Below, piece by piece: positions 43,361 to 52,247 of a stretch of 64,000 bases of DNA. The stretch is from contig NZ_SPQL01000001.1 of the NCBI RefSeq assembly GCF_004570385.1, positions 62,001 through 126,000 on the forward strand, read 5' to 3'. A program made the position numbers and the translations under genes. This DNA comes from Blastococcus sp. CT_GayMR19. GTDB lineage: Bacteria; Actinomycetota; Actinomycetes; Mycobacteriales; Geodermatophilaceae. Below the pieces are notes generated by a model, which saw nothing but the letters and a program-made list of their open reading frames with translations, was not told the origin of the DNA and ran no database searches. Positions within the stretch are counted from its first letter, which is position 1. Every line of letters starts with the position of its first letter.

Positions 43361-45946
43361 TCAGGATCCGGACAGGTGCTCGGCGGAAGCGAGGGACCGG
43401 ATCGGCGCGCAGGCGAGCGCGAACAGGTCGTCCCCCGGCAGGTGTCTGCCCTCCTCGTAGGCCTCGGTGAACCCGGCCTCCCCGAGCGCCTCGCGCAGGG
43501 CCGCTTCCGTCGTCGCATGGATCGGGCGGTCGGTGACCCATACACCGAGGCCGACCGCCCGGCGGACCTGCTCGGCGGCTCCGAAGAGCACCGCGCCCAG
43601 CCGCGGCTGATCCTGCACCGCCACCCTCGCCAGGGCTTCGAGCGCCCGGGCCTTGGCCTGCTCGTCGGCGCTCGTGGCCTCGCCGAAGGCGCGGCGGAAC
43701 GCGGCGCGCGCACCCTCGGGGTCCCCGAGTCCCAGGCGCGCCCAGCCCAGGTTCAGGACGGCGTAGCTGAGCAGCGGGTGCGGCGCGGGTGCGTGGATCA
43801 GGCTGACGCTCTCCTCGAGGATGGGAAGGGCCTCGGCGTACCGCCCGGCCATGATCAGGACCCGCGCGAGGGTGAAGAGGCCGTAGGCGTACTGCCATGG
43901 CAGCCCGCCCTCCCGCAGCACGGCGACCGCCTCCCGCTCCAGCCGTTCCGCCGTGGCCGGGTCGCGCATCGCGAGGATGAGCCCGAGCTGGAGGCTGTCG
44001 AGTGCCGCCCGCACGTCGTCGCCCAGCGCACGGTGGAGGGTGTAGGCCTCCTGCAGTGCCGGCTCGCCGCGCTCGTAGTCGCCCTGGCCGAACGCGAGAA
44101 CTCCCTCGATGCACAGCGCCTGCGCCCGTCCGGCGGGGCTGATCGAGGGCCGCTGGAGCGCTGCCCGCATCCACGCCTTGCCCTCGTCGAAGCGCGACCC
44201 GCCCCACCACACGGGCCAGAGACCTTCACCCATCGCGGCGACCCGGTCCGGCTCGTCCTCGTCCAGGAGCCGCTGCAGCACGACCCGCAGGTTGTCGGAA
44301 TCGGCGACGAACCGTTCCCAGGTCTGCCCCTCCCCCTCGACGTCGAACCCGACGACCGAGGCATGTGCCATGCGCTCGAAGAACTCGGTGTGCGCCCGCC
44401 GCAGGGGGTCAACCTCGGCGGATTCCGCGAGACAGCCGTCCGCGTACTCGCGGACGGTCTCCAGCATCGCGAAGTGCGGCAGCTGCGTCTCGACGGGGTC
44501 GACGCGGACCAGGCTCTTGTCGACCAGCGACGCCAGCCCGTCGAGGACGTCGCCGACCTCGTCGTCCTGGCAGATCTGCTCCGCCGCGTCGAGGAAGAAG
44601 CCACCGCTGAAGACCGCCAGCCGGCGGAACAGCCGCCGGTCACGGTCGTCGAGCAGGTCGTAGCTCCACTCGATGGTGGCGCGCAACGCCTGCTGCCGAC
44701 GGGCGACGTCCCGCGGGCCGCCGGTGAGCAGCACCAGCCGCTGGTCCAGGCGCTGAAGGAGAACCTCCGGCTCGAGCAGACGCACGCGCGCGGCGGCCAG
44801 CTCGATGGCCAGCGGCAGGCCGTCCAGCCGGCGGCAGATCTCGTGGACGACCCGCAGCCGGTCGGCGTCCACGGCGAGATCCGGTCGGACGGCCCGGGCA
44901 CGGTCCAGGAACAGCTCGACGGCGTGCGACGGCTCCGCGGCACCGCCCTCGCCCACCGGGAGGGGCTGCACCGCGAAGACCCGCTCACCGGTGAGGTGCA
45001 GGACCTCCCGGCTGGTGACCATCACCCGGAGGTGCTCGGTGCCGCCCAGGATCTGCGTGACGGCGGGGGACGCCTGGATCACCTGCTCGAAGTTGTCCAG
45101 CACGAGCAGGGTCCGCCGTCGGCGGAGGAAGTCGATGATCGCGGCCAGGGGTGACCGGCCGAAGGTCTCCGGCAGGCCCAGCGTCGTGGCGATCTCCGGC
45201 GGCACCTGCTCCGGGGAGGTGAGGGCGGCCAGCAGCACGGCGACCACGCCGTCCGGGAACTGGTCGCGCAGTTGCCCCGCGACCGTGAGGGCCAGCCGCG
45301 TCTTCCCGATTCCCCCCGGCCCGACCAGGTTGACCAGCCGGACCCCGTCCGAGGTGAGGACCCGGCGCAGTTCCTCGATCTCGTCGTCCCGGCCGATGAA
45401 CCGGTTCGGCAGGGTCGGCAGGTGCCAGTCCGGCTCGCGCGCCGCCGGAGCGGATTCGGCCGGCGGCCCGGGTGCGGTGTCGGGGGGGCCGAAACGCTCG
45501 CTGAGCAGCACGGCCAGGTCGTCGACCACCAGCCCGGCGAGCTCCTCCGGGGAACTGAACCGCCGGTAGGACAGTCCCTCGTTCCCGATCCTCCCCAGCA
45601 GCTCGGCCAGCCGGGGTTCCCGCCCCGGGGCGGGCGACTTGACGTAGACGAGCCTCGGCTTGTCCTCGGAGGCCAGGTACTCGTCCTCCAGGCCCGAGAC
45701 CGTCTCCCCGGGCGCGATCCAGCCGTACTGCTCCCAGTAGATGCCGAGGAAGACGTGGCTCTGCCGCAGGTAGGCGAGGTAGAGCTCCTTCGGCGGGTGC
45801 GGCCGGGCCCCGAGCTCGAACAGGACGGGGGTCAGGCGCAGGCGCTCGACGGCCTCCCGGACCGCGGCACGCTCCGGCGCCCACTCCTTCATCGTCGAGC
45901 TGATGAACACCCGGACCCGTTGGTCGGGGGTCTGGATCGTCGCCAC
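43361..45946 (-). CDS. DUF4062-STAND (NB-ARC) ATPase with TPR-like C-terminus
   Basis: 861-residue signalling ATPase. DUF4062 at residues about 10-150 opens RVRVFISSTMKEWAPERAAVREAV and includes FLGIYWEQYGWIAPG. The NB-ARC domain starts NRFIGRDDEIEEL. Its Walker A is GPGGIGKT (209-216), Walker B is TLLVLDNFEQV and the sensor is VMVTSREVLHL. The winged-helix and helical parts carry LRRHVVQR-type and EWSYDLLDDRDRRLFRRLAVFSGGF. The C-terminus (about 600-861) is TPR-like. Unlike AfsR or LuxR relatives it carries no DNA-binding domain, so it likely acts as a sensor or effector-linked switch. GTG 45946 has ggagg upstream. Paired with the DUF1353 gene downstream. Confidence 0.88.
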   Translation of the reverse strand: MATIQTPDQRVRVFISSTMKEWAPERAAVREAVERLRLTPVLFELGARPHPPKELYLAYLRQSHVFLGIYWEQYGWIAPGETVSGLEDEYLASEDKPRLVYVKSPAPGREPRLAELLGRIGNEGLSYRRFSSPEELAGLVVDDLAVLLSERFGPPDTAPGPPAESAPAAREPDWHLPTLPNRFIGRDDEIEELRRVLTSDGVRLVNLVGPGGIGKTRLALTVAGQLRDQFPDGVVAVLLAALTSPEQVPPEIATTLGLPETFGRSPLAAIIDFLRRRRTLLVLDNFEQVIQASPAVTQILGGTEHLRVMVTSREVLHLTGERVFAVQPLPVGEGGAAEPSHAVELFLDRARAVRPDLAVDADRLRVVHEICRRLDGLPLAIELAAARVRLLEPEVLLQRLDQRLVLLTGGPRDVARRQQALRATIEWSYDLLDDRDRRLFRRLAVFSGGFFLDAAEQICQDDEVGDVLDGLASLVDKSLVRVDPVETQLPHFAMLETVREYADGCLAESAEVDPLRRAHTEFFERMAHASVVGFDVEGEGQTWERFVADSDNLRVVLQRLLDEDEPDRVAAMGEGLWPVWWGGSRFDEGKAWMRAALQRPSISPAGRAQALCIEGVLAFGQGDYERGEPALQEAYTLHRALGDDVRAALDSLQLGLILAMRDPATAERLEREAVAVLREGGLPWQYAYGLFTLARVLIMAGRYAEALPILEESVSLIHAPAPHPLLSYAVLNLGWARLGLGDPEGARAAFRRAFGEATSADEQAKARALEALARVAVQDQPRLGAVLFGAAEQVRRAVGLGVWVTDRPIHATTEAALREALGEAGFTEAYEEGRHLPGDDLFALACAPIRSLASAEHLSGS

Positions 45947-46048
45947 CCCGCACCTCCGCGCCGGCCCCGGTGGGTCACCCTGACGAGCGCGGGCCTCCCC
46001 GTCAAGGCCGGGAGGCCGGACCCCGGTCGTCGCCGCGGCGACCGTGCG

Positions 46049-48379
46049 TCAGGTCCCGGTGATGTGCTCCGGGCGGATCGGCACCCGTCGCAGCGGCTTC
46101 TTCGTCGCGTCCCGCACGGCGGCGGCCACGGCCGGGCCGGAGGAGATCGTCGGCGGCTCCCCCACCCCGCGGACGCCGTACGGCGCGTGCGGGTCGGCGT
46201 ACTCGAGCACCTTCACCTGCATCGGCGGCATGTCGAGGATCGTCGGGATCAGGTAGTCGGTGAACGACGGGTTCCGCACGTGCCCGTCGGTCACGATGAT
46301 CTCCTCCATCAGCGCCAGGCCCATGCCCTGCGCCGACCCGCCGTGGATCTGGCCGAGGACGGCGTCGGGGTTGATCGCCCTGCCGACGTCCTGCGCGGTG
46401 TCCAGCGCGACCACCTTCACCAGGCCGAGCTCGACGTCGACGTCGACCACCGCCCGGTGCGCGGAGAACGCGAACTGCACGTGCGCGTCGCCCTGGCCGG
46501 TCTCGGGGTCGATCGCGTGCGTGGGCCGGTGGTGCCACTCGACGGTCTCCTCGACGGCGTCGTCGCCGAGCACCTCGCCGAGGCTCGCCAGCACCTCGCC
46601 CGACGTCCCGACGATCTTCTCGCCGTCCAGCCGCAGGTCGGCGGCGGGGCGCCCCAGCCCCATCGACGCCCGCTCCAGCACGGCGGCGCGCACCGCCTCG
46701 CACGCCGCCTTGACCGCTCCCCCGGTCACGTAGGTCTGCCGGGACGCCGACGTCGACCCACCCGATCCGACCGACGTGTTCTTCGGGTGGACGACGACCC
46801 GCTCCACCCCCAGCTCGGTGCGGCAGATCTGCTGCTCCACGGTGATCAGCCCCTGCCCGACCTCGGCCGCCGCGGTGTGCACGGTGGCCACCGCTTCGCC
46901 GCCGGTCATCTCCAGCCGGACCCGGGCGGTCGAGTAGTCGTCGAAGCCCTCGGAGAAGCCGACGTTCTTGTAGGTCACCGAGTAGCCGATGCCGCGGCGG
47001 ACACCCTCGCCGTGGGTCGTGTTGCCGACCGCTCCCGGCAGGGCGCGGATGTCGGAGGGGTCCAGCGGCGGCGGCATGGGCAGGTCGCGCACGATCTGCA
47101 GCAGCTCGGCGACCGGCGCCGCCGAGTCGATGATCTGCCCGGTGATGTTGCGGTCGCCCTCCCGCATGCCGTTGCGCTGCCGGATCTCCACCCGGTCGAC
47201 GCCGACGGCGTCGGCGAGCTCGTCCATCAGCGCCTCGTGCGCGAACGCCGCCTGCACGCAGCCGAACCCGCGCATCGCGCCGCACGGCGGGTTGTTGGTG
47301 AACACCCCGTAGGCGTCCACGGCGACGTTCGGGATCCGGTAGGGGCCCAGCCCCAGTGTGCCGGCATTGCCGACGACGGCATTGGTCGACGAGGCGTAGG
47401 CACCGCCGTCCAGGAGCACGTCGGACTTCGCGTAGACGAGCGTCCCGTCGGTCTCGGCGCCGAACTCGTAGTGCATCACCGCGGGGTGCCGGTGCACGTG
47501 GCCGAAGAAGGACTCCTCGCGGCCGTAGCTCATCTTCACCGGCTTGCCGGTGCGCAGCGCCAGCAGGCAGGCGTGCACGTGCACCGACAGGTCCTCACGG
47601 CCGCCGAAGGCGCCGCCGACGCCGGAGAGGGTCAGCCGCACCTTCTCGGTCGGCATGCCCAGGGCCAGGCAGATCTGCCGCTGGTCGACGTGCAGCCACT
47701 GGGTCGCGACGTAGAGGTCGACGCCGCCGTCCTCGGCCGGCACGGCGAGCCCGGACTCCGGTCCCAGGAAGGCCTGGTCCTGCATGCCGACCTCGAAGTC
47801 GAGGGAGACGACGACCGGCGCGACCGGGTCGACCTCGCCGCGGCGGAGCTTCAGATGCCGCACCAGGTTGCCCGGCCGGTGCACGGCCGGGGCGTCGGGG
47901 TCCATCGCGCGCCGCGGGTCGGTGACCGCGGGCAGCACCTCGTAGTCGACCCGGATCTTCTTGGCCGCGCGCCGGGCGGTCTCGGGGTGGTCGGCGGCGA
48001 CGAGCGCGACCGGCTCCCCCTCGTAGCGCACGAACTCCGAGGCCAGCACCGGCTGATCGGCGTGCTCGAGGCCGAAGGCGTTGTCGCCGGGGACGTCGTC
48101 GGCGGTGAGCACCGCCCAGACCCCGGGAACGGTGAGCGCCTCGGTGATGTCGATGCCCGCGATGCGGGCGTGCGGGTGCGGGCTGCGCAGTGTGACGCCC
48201 CAGCACATCTCGTCGTGCCACAGGTCGCTGGCGTAGGCGAACTCGCCGGTGACCTTGAGCGTCCCGTCGGGCCGCAGCGGGCTGTCCCCGATCCGGCCGC
48301 TCCCCGTCACGGGAGGCGCGACGGTCGTCGTCGTGCTGTCGGTCATCGCGCGGCCAGGATGGCCATTCTGGCCGCTCAT
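46049..48379 (-). CDS. Xanthine-dehydrogenase-type molybdenum subunit (PucD/XdhD-like)
   Basis: 776-residue Mo-cofactor hydroxylase subunit. It holds VGGAFGGREDLSVHVHACLL, GREESFFGHVHRHP, GAMRGFGCVQAAFAHEA (Mo-cofactor site), EVGQGLITVEQQ and the C-terminal GVRGVGEPPT with the catalytic Glu. The sequence belongs to the purine-hydroxylase side rather than CO dehydrogenase, because no active-site CSFR loop is seen. ATG 48379 makes an ATGA overlap with the FeS gene. ATG 48346 (MTDSTTTT, 765 aa) is an equally good start because a palindromic repeat fills the bases between. Likely substrates are hypoxanthine/xanthine, which the nucleoside operon would release. Confidence 0.85.
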   Translation of the reverse strand: MSGQNGHPGRAMTDSTTTTVAPPVTGSGRIGDSPLRPDGTLKVTGEFAYASDLWHDEMCWGVTLRSPHPHARIAGIDITEALTVPGVWAVLTADDVPGDNAFGLEHADQPVLASEFVRYEGEPVALVAADHPETARRAAKKIRVDYEVLPAVTDPRRAMDPDAPAVHRPGNLVRHLKLRRGEVDPVAPVVVSLDFEVGMQDQAFLGPESGLAVPAEDGGVDLYVATQWLHVDQRQICLALGMPTEKVRLTLSGVGGAFGGREDLSVHVHACLLALRTGKPVKMSYGREESFFGHVHRHPAVMHYEFGAETDGTLVYAKSDVLLDGGAYASSTNAVVGNAGTLGLGPYRIPNVAVDAYGVFTNNPPCGAMRGFGCVQAAFAHEALMDELADAVGVDRVEIRQRNGMREGDRNITGQIIDSAAPVAELLQIVRDLPMPPPLDPSDIRALPGAVGNTTHGEGVRRGIGYSVTYKNVGFSEGFDDYSTARVRLEMTGGEAVATVHTAAAEVGQGLITVEQQICRTELGVERVVVHPKNTSVGSGGSTSASRQTYVTGGAVKAACEAVRAAVLERASMGLGRPAADLRLDGEKIVGTSGEVLASLGEVLGDDAVEETVEWHHRPTHAIDPETGQGDAHVQFAFSAHRAVVDVDVELGLVKVVALDTAQDVGRAINPDAVLGQIHGGSAQGMGLALMEEIIVTDGHVRNPSFTDYLIPTILDMPPMQVKVLEYADPHAPYGVRGVGEPPTISSGPAVAAAVRDATKKPLRRVPIRPEHITGT
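48350..48375. repeat. 26-nt palindrome, copy 1
   Basis: gcggccaggatgg and ccattctggccgc are complementary with one mismatch. It fills the space between the FeS-subunit stop and the alternative ATG of the Mo subunit. The same element, longer, occurs at 60547-60578. Confidence 0.7.
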
Positions 48380-48846
48380 GGCCGGGCCTGCCGGGTGGCG
48401 GCGAGCCGGACGGCGTCCAGGATCTTCTCGTAGCCGGTGCAGCGGCAGAGGTTGCCGGCCAGCGCCTCGCGGATCTCCAGGTCCGACGGGCTCGGCACCC
48501 GGGCGAGGAGGTCGTGCGCGGCGACGACGAGGCCGGGTGTGCAGAAGCCGCACTGCACCGCGCCGCACTCGACGAACGCCTCCTGCACCGGGTGCAGCCG
48601 CTCGCCGTCCGCGAGCCCCTCGACCGTCACCACCTCGCGGCCGATCGCCTGGCCGGCGGCGACCAGGCAGGCGCAGACCGGCTCGCCGTCCAGGTAGACG
48701 GTGCAGGAGCCGCACTCCCCCTGCTCGCAGGCGTTCTTGGCACCCGGCAGGCCCATCCGCTCGCGCAGCACGTACAGCAGGCTCTCGCCGGGCCAGACGT
48801 CGTCGACCGACTGCTCGGTGCCGTTGACCGTGGTGGTGACGCGCAT
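48376..48846 (-). CDS. [2Fe-2S] subunit of the xanthine-dehydrogenase-type enzyme
   Basis: 156-residue ferredoxin-like electron-transfer subunit. The first cluster is in [16 protein letters not shown] with Cys40, Cys45, Cys48 and Cys60 (CAC); the second in [12 protein letters not shown] and [11 protein letters not shown]. It passes electrons from the Mo centre to the FAD subunit. ATG 48846 begins two bases after the FAD-subunit stop; longer frames upstream are antisense to nothing and unnecessary. Confidence 0.95.
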   Translation of the reverse strand: MRVTTTVNGTEQSVDDVWPGESLLYVLRERMGLPGAKNACEQGECGSCTVYLDGEPVCACLVAAGQAIGREVVTVEGLADGERLHPVQEAFVECGAVQCGFCTPGLVVAAHDLLARVPSPSDLEIREALAGNLCRCTGYEKILDAVRLAATRQARP

Positions 48847-48848
48847 CG

Positions 48849-49721
48849 TCAGGCCGCCTTCCGGTAGTCGTTCCAGGCCCAGGTGGCGGCGCGCCGGGCC
48901 ATCACCGCCAGCGAGTGCAGCCGGTAGGCGGCGCTCCCCCGGACGTCGTCGATGGGTGAGGCGGCAGCCGCCACGCGCTCGCCGAAGGCGGCGGCCAGCG
49001 TCTCGGGCAGCTCGCCGCGGGACTCCCACAGACCGGCGGCCTCGAGCTCGCCGGCGAGGAACGTCTCGGCCTCCGGCGCCCGCCGCGGGGTCGGCGCGGC
49101 TGAGCCGATGCCGGTGCCGACGGCGCCGCGGTCGGGGTGCAGGGCGCAGGCGAACGCGGAGACGGCGATGACCATGGCGTTGCGGGTGCCGACCTTGCAG
49201 AACTGCTGCGGGCCGGCCGCCGCCGGCACGAGCACCGCCGCGATGAGCTCGTCGGGCTCGAGGGCGTTGCGCTTCACGCCGAGGTAGAACTCCGCGGCCG
49301 GGACCAGCCGCACCCCGCGGGCGGCGGAGGCGATCTCGACGACCGCGCCGGCGGCCAGCAGCGGCGGGTGCGCGTCACCGGCCGGGGACGCCGACCCGAG
49401 GTTGCCGCCGACCGTGCCCCGGATCCGGATCTGCGGAGAGCCCACGGTGCGCGACGCCATCGCCAGCCCGGGCAGCTGCGCCCCCAGGTCCTCGATCACC
49501 CGCGCGTACGGCACGCCGGCGCCGAGCCGGATCCGTCCGTCGTCCGCACCCCACTCCCGCAGCTCGGCCACGCGGCCGAGGTCGAGCAGGGCGCCGGGCC
49601 GGCGCCGGTCGAAGTTGAGATCGACCATGACGTCGGTGCCGCCGGCGATCGGCAGGGCATCGGGGCGTTCCGCCCGCAGCGTCAACGCCTCCGCCCACGT
49701 CGTCGGCTGCAGGAAATCCAT
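48849..49721 (-). CDS. FAD subunit of the xanthine-dehydrogenase-type enzyme
   Basis: 290-residue FAD-binding domain protein (CoxM/XdhB-like). The flavin site is LPIAGGTDVMVDLNF at about 28-42 and TVGGNLGSASPAGD. A CO_deh_flav_C domain begins near ELDPDELIAAVLVP. First gene of the three-gene FAD-FeS-Mo operon. ATG 49721 follows gaggag; the upstream in-frame codons would add 14 residues without homology. No molybdenum-cofactor maturation factor gene is adjacent. Confidence 0.93.
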   Translation of the reverse strand: MDFLQPTTWAEALTLRAERPDALPIAGGTDVMVDLNFDRRRPGALLDLGRVAELREWGADDGRIRLGAGVPYARVIEDLGAQLPGLAMASRTVGSPQIRIRGTVGGNLGSASPAGDAHPPLLAAGAVVEIASAARGVRLVPAAEFYLGVKRNALEPDELIAAVLVPAAAGPQQFCKVGTRNAMVIAVSAFACALHPDRGAVGTGIGSAAPTPRRAPEAETFLAGELEAAGLWESRGELPETLAAAFGERVAAAASPIDDVRGSAAYRLHSLAVMARRAATWAWNDYRKAA

Positions 49722-49820
49722 GCGCGCTCCTCGCGGTCCCCCGTAGATGTTCCTGGAAGACAACAGTGCGCGGAAGGGACTGGCAAGGGTGCCGCGGCGT
49801 CCGGCACCGGTTCGTGACGG

Positions 49821-50342
49821 TCAGGGGCGGCCGAACGTCGCGATCGAGTCGACCGCCAGCTCGAACAGCACGCGCCGCTCGTTCTTCCCGGGGTCACGCA
49901 GCCCGTACGGGGGCTCGTTACCGGTGTACTTGGTCCAGATCCGGTCGAGCTGCGCGGTGACGCGCGGACCCTCCTCGGGATCGTCCTCGGAGATCTCCCG
50001 CGTGACCGTCGCCTTGATGCTGAGCCAGTGGTAGGGGTTGGCGGGATTCATCAGCATGAACGTCGCCTGCGGGTGGGCCCGCAGCCACTCGACCTTCTTG
50101 CGGTGCGTGGCCAGGTTCAGCAGGACCGTGCTGCCCTCGTAGTCGAACCACACCGGGGTCAGGTTCGGCCGGCCCGTGTTCCCGAGCACCGCCACGACCG
50201 CGGTGACCGGCTGGTCGATCAGCTGCTTGTAGACCGGATCCAGATCCTCGAGGCTCTGCACCGCCTCGTGCGCCCCGACCTGGAACTGACCGGGTTGCGT
50301 CCCCTCGGCGACGTCCCGGAACTTCGCCACCGTGATCGACAT
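49821..50342 (-). CDS. Pyridoxamine-phosphate-oxidase-like (PPOX, split-barrel) protein
   Basis: 173-residue split-barrel flavin or F420-binding protein. The typical strands TAVVAVLGNTGRPNLTPVWFDYEGSTVLLN and KKVEWLRAHPQATFMLMNPANPYHWLSIKATV match the TIGR03618-like PPOX class F420-dependent group, with EGPR(V)TAQLDRIWTKYTG following. It is probably an F420- or FMN-dependent reductase; the substrate is unknown. ATG 50342 was chosen because gaggagag precedes it. The 99 bases after its upstream neighbour hold a terminator-type hairpin for the MFS gene at 50465-50501. Confidence 0.85.
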   Translation of the reverse strand: MSITVAKFRDVAEGTQPGQFQVGAHEAVQSLEDLDPVYKQLIDQPVTAVVAVLGNTGRPNLTPVWFDYEGSTVLLNLATHRKKVEWLRAHPQATFMLMNPANPYHWLSIKATVTREISEDDPEEGPRVTAQLDRIWTKYTGNEPPYGLRDPGKNERRVLFELAVDSIATFGRP

Positions 50343-50464
50343 GCGAGCTCTCCTCCGCCTCCGGAGGCCGACGCCCCCCTGAGGTCGGACAGTAATCTGC
50401 GTCACATCCCGGGTCGCGGTGGGAGCTCACGAGCGGCCCGCCCGTCGGCTGTCCCCCCACACAG

Positions 50465-50501
50465 GCCGGGACCCGGGATCGGCGCGATCCCGGGTCCCGG
50501 C
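50465..50501 (-). terminator. Terminator of the MFS carrier gene
   Basis: A 16-bp perfect stem (gccgggacccgggatc with complement) and a 5-nt loop lie 34 bases downstream of the MFS gene stop on its strand. Confidence 0.75.
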
Positions 50502-50534
50502 GTGCGGCGGACCGCGGCGCTGCGTCGCGCCTGC

Positions 50535-52031
50535 CTACGGGCGCGCCGCCCCCTCGGCGCGGGTGCCCGGACGGCGCATCGACAGCGGTGTGGCGACGTC
50601 CTCGAGGGACTTGCCCTCCGCGGAGACGCCGATGAGCGCAGCCACGAGACCGCCGACGATCATGACGCCGGCACCGAGCAGGTAGCCGCCGAACAGCGGC
50701 CCCCGGTCCGAGCCGTCGCCGATCAGCCAGCCGTAGATGAGCGGCCCGAGGGCACCGAAGCACTGGGCGATGGCGAAGAACACGGCGATCGCCTTCGCCC
50801 GGACCTCCTGCGGGAAGATCTCGCTGACGGTGAGGTACGCCGAACTGGCACCCGCCGAGGCGAAGAAGAAGATCGCGCACCAGGCGATGGTCTGCGTCGT
50901 CGCGGTCAGCGCGTCCGCCTGGAAGAGGAACGCCGTGACCGCCAGCAGGGCCCCGGCCAGGATGTACGTGCCGGAGATCATCTTCTTGCGGCCCACCGTG
51001 TCGAACAGGTGCCCCAGCAGGAACGGCCCCGCCAGGTTGCCCACCGCGAAGGCGATGAGGAACAGCGGCGCCTTCTTCTCGTCCACGTCGTAGAACGTGG
51101 TGAGGACGATCGTGTAGGTGAAGAAGATCGAGTTGTAGAGGAACGACTGCGTGATCATCAGCGTGGCGCCGTAGATCGCCCGCTGCGGGTACTCCTTGAA
51201 CAGCACTCGGGCCAGCGCGAAGTAGCCGATCTGCTCCGTCGGGCTGATCTCGACGGCCTTCTCGTCGGGCACCGGCGGCAGGTGCCGGCCGCCGGTCTCG
51301 GCCTCGTGCTCGATGTAGGCGATCGTCTGCTCGGCCTCGGCCTCGTGGCCGTGCATGACCTGCCACCGCGGGCTCTCCGGGAGGTTCCGGCGGACGAGGA
51401 TGATCACCAGGCCCAGAACCGGGCCGAGGAGGAAGGCCACCCGCCAGGCGATGCCCGGGTCGAGCTGGTTGAGGAAGACGTAGGTGCCCAGGGTGCCGAT
51501 GAGCGCCCCGGCCCAGTAGGTGCCCATCACCATGATGTCGACGCGGCCCCGGAACCGGGCGGGGATCAGCTCGTCGATGGCGGAGTTGATCGCCGCGTAC
51601 TCCCCGCCGATGCCCATGCCGGCGATGAACCGGGTCGCGTACAGGAAGACCAGCGAGCCCACCCCGTTGCCCAACGTGAAGGCGGTGAGGCCGCTGCCGA
51701 TCAGGTAGACGGCCAGGGTGATGATGAACAGCTTCTTGCGCCCCAGCCGGTCGGCCAGGGAGCCGAAGAACAGTGCCCCGACGACCTCGCCGGCCAGGTA
51801 CACGGTGGCCATGAGGCCCGCCTGGAAGGTCGTGATGCCGAGCGTCTCCTCCTTGGTCAGCGTCGCGACGACGGCACTGGCGACGGTGATCTCCAGCCCG
51901 TCCAGGATCCACGCGATGCCGAGCGCGATGACCATCCGGGTGTGGAACGGCGACCAGGGCAGTCGGTCGATCCGGGCCGGGATGAGGCTGCGAATTGCTC
52001 CGGGCTTCGTCGCCTCGGCAGCAGTCGTCAT
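50535..52031 (-). CDS. MFS metabolite:H+ symporter (sugar-porter-like)
   Basis: 498-residue carrier with twelve predicted membrane segments. The helix-2/3 loop motif is FFGSLADRLGRKK, and EYAAINSAIDELIPARFRGRVD and FLLGPVLGLVIILVRRNLPESPRW are the MFS sugar/metabolite motifs (PESPRW). A roughly 65-residue central cytoplasmic loop follows helix 6. In the second half, GHLFDTVGRKKM repeats the first-half motif. ATG 52031 follows ggagga. The substrate may be an organic acid or sugar; neighbours do not help. Confidence 0.87.
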   Translation of the reverse strand: MTTAAEATKPGAIRSLIPARIDRLPWSPFHTRMVIALGIAWILDGLEITVASAVVATLTKEETLGITTFQAGLMATVYLAGEVVGALFFGSLADRLGRKKLFIITLAVYLIGSGLTAFTLGNGVGSLVFLYATRFIAGMGIGGEYAAINSAIDELIPARFRGRVDIMVMGTYWAGALIGTLGTYVFLNQLDPGIAWRVAFLLGPVLGLVIILVRRNLPESPRWQVMHGHEAEAEQTIAYIEHEAETGGRHLPPVPDEKAVEISPTEQIGYFALARVLFKEYPQRAIYGATLMITQSFLYNSIFFTYTIVLTTFYDVDEKKAPLFLIAFAVGNLAGPFLLGHLFDTVGRKKMISGTYILAGALLAVTAFLFQADALTATTQTIAWCAIFFFASAGASSAYLTVSEIFPQEVRAKAIAVFFAIAQCFGALGPLIYGWLIGDGSDRGPLFGGYLLGAGVMIVGGLVAALIGVSAEGKSLEDVATPLSMRRPGTRAEGAARP

Positions 52032-52192
52032 GGAGGGTCCTCCGGTAGGGGGTACGTGAGGTGGCGCCCCCGCCTACCCGCCGGGAACTCGTTGATGCAC
52101 GAAACTTTCTCCGGCACCCGGCGGGGTGAATCCCGGTCGTCCCGGATGAATGCCCAGGAAGCGACGGGGGTCCGGCCGAGGCCGGACATGCG

Positions 52193-52225
52193 TCGGCGGC
52201 GACCCCCCGGGGGGGGAGCCGCCGC
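52193..52225 (-). terminator. Terminator of the 5'-nucleotidase gene
   Basis: cggcggc plus a c-run pairs with a g-run plus gccgccg, 23 bases past the nucleotidase stop. A second 8-bp hairpin (52170-52187) lies just beyond. Confidence 0.55.
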
Positions 52226-52247
52226 GGACGTGCGCGCGGACGGCGGG

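Noticed and set aside
46049-48379. CO dehydrogenase large subunit
   Set aside because: The form I active-site CSFR loop is absent and the surrounding motifs match purine hydroxylases.
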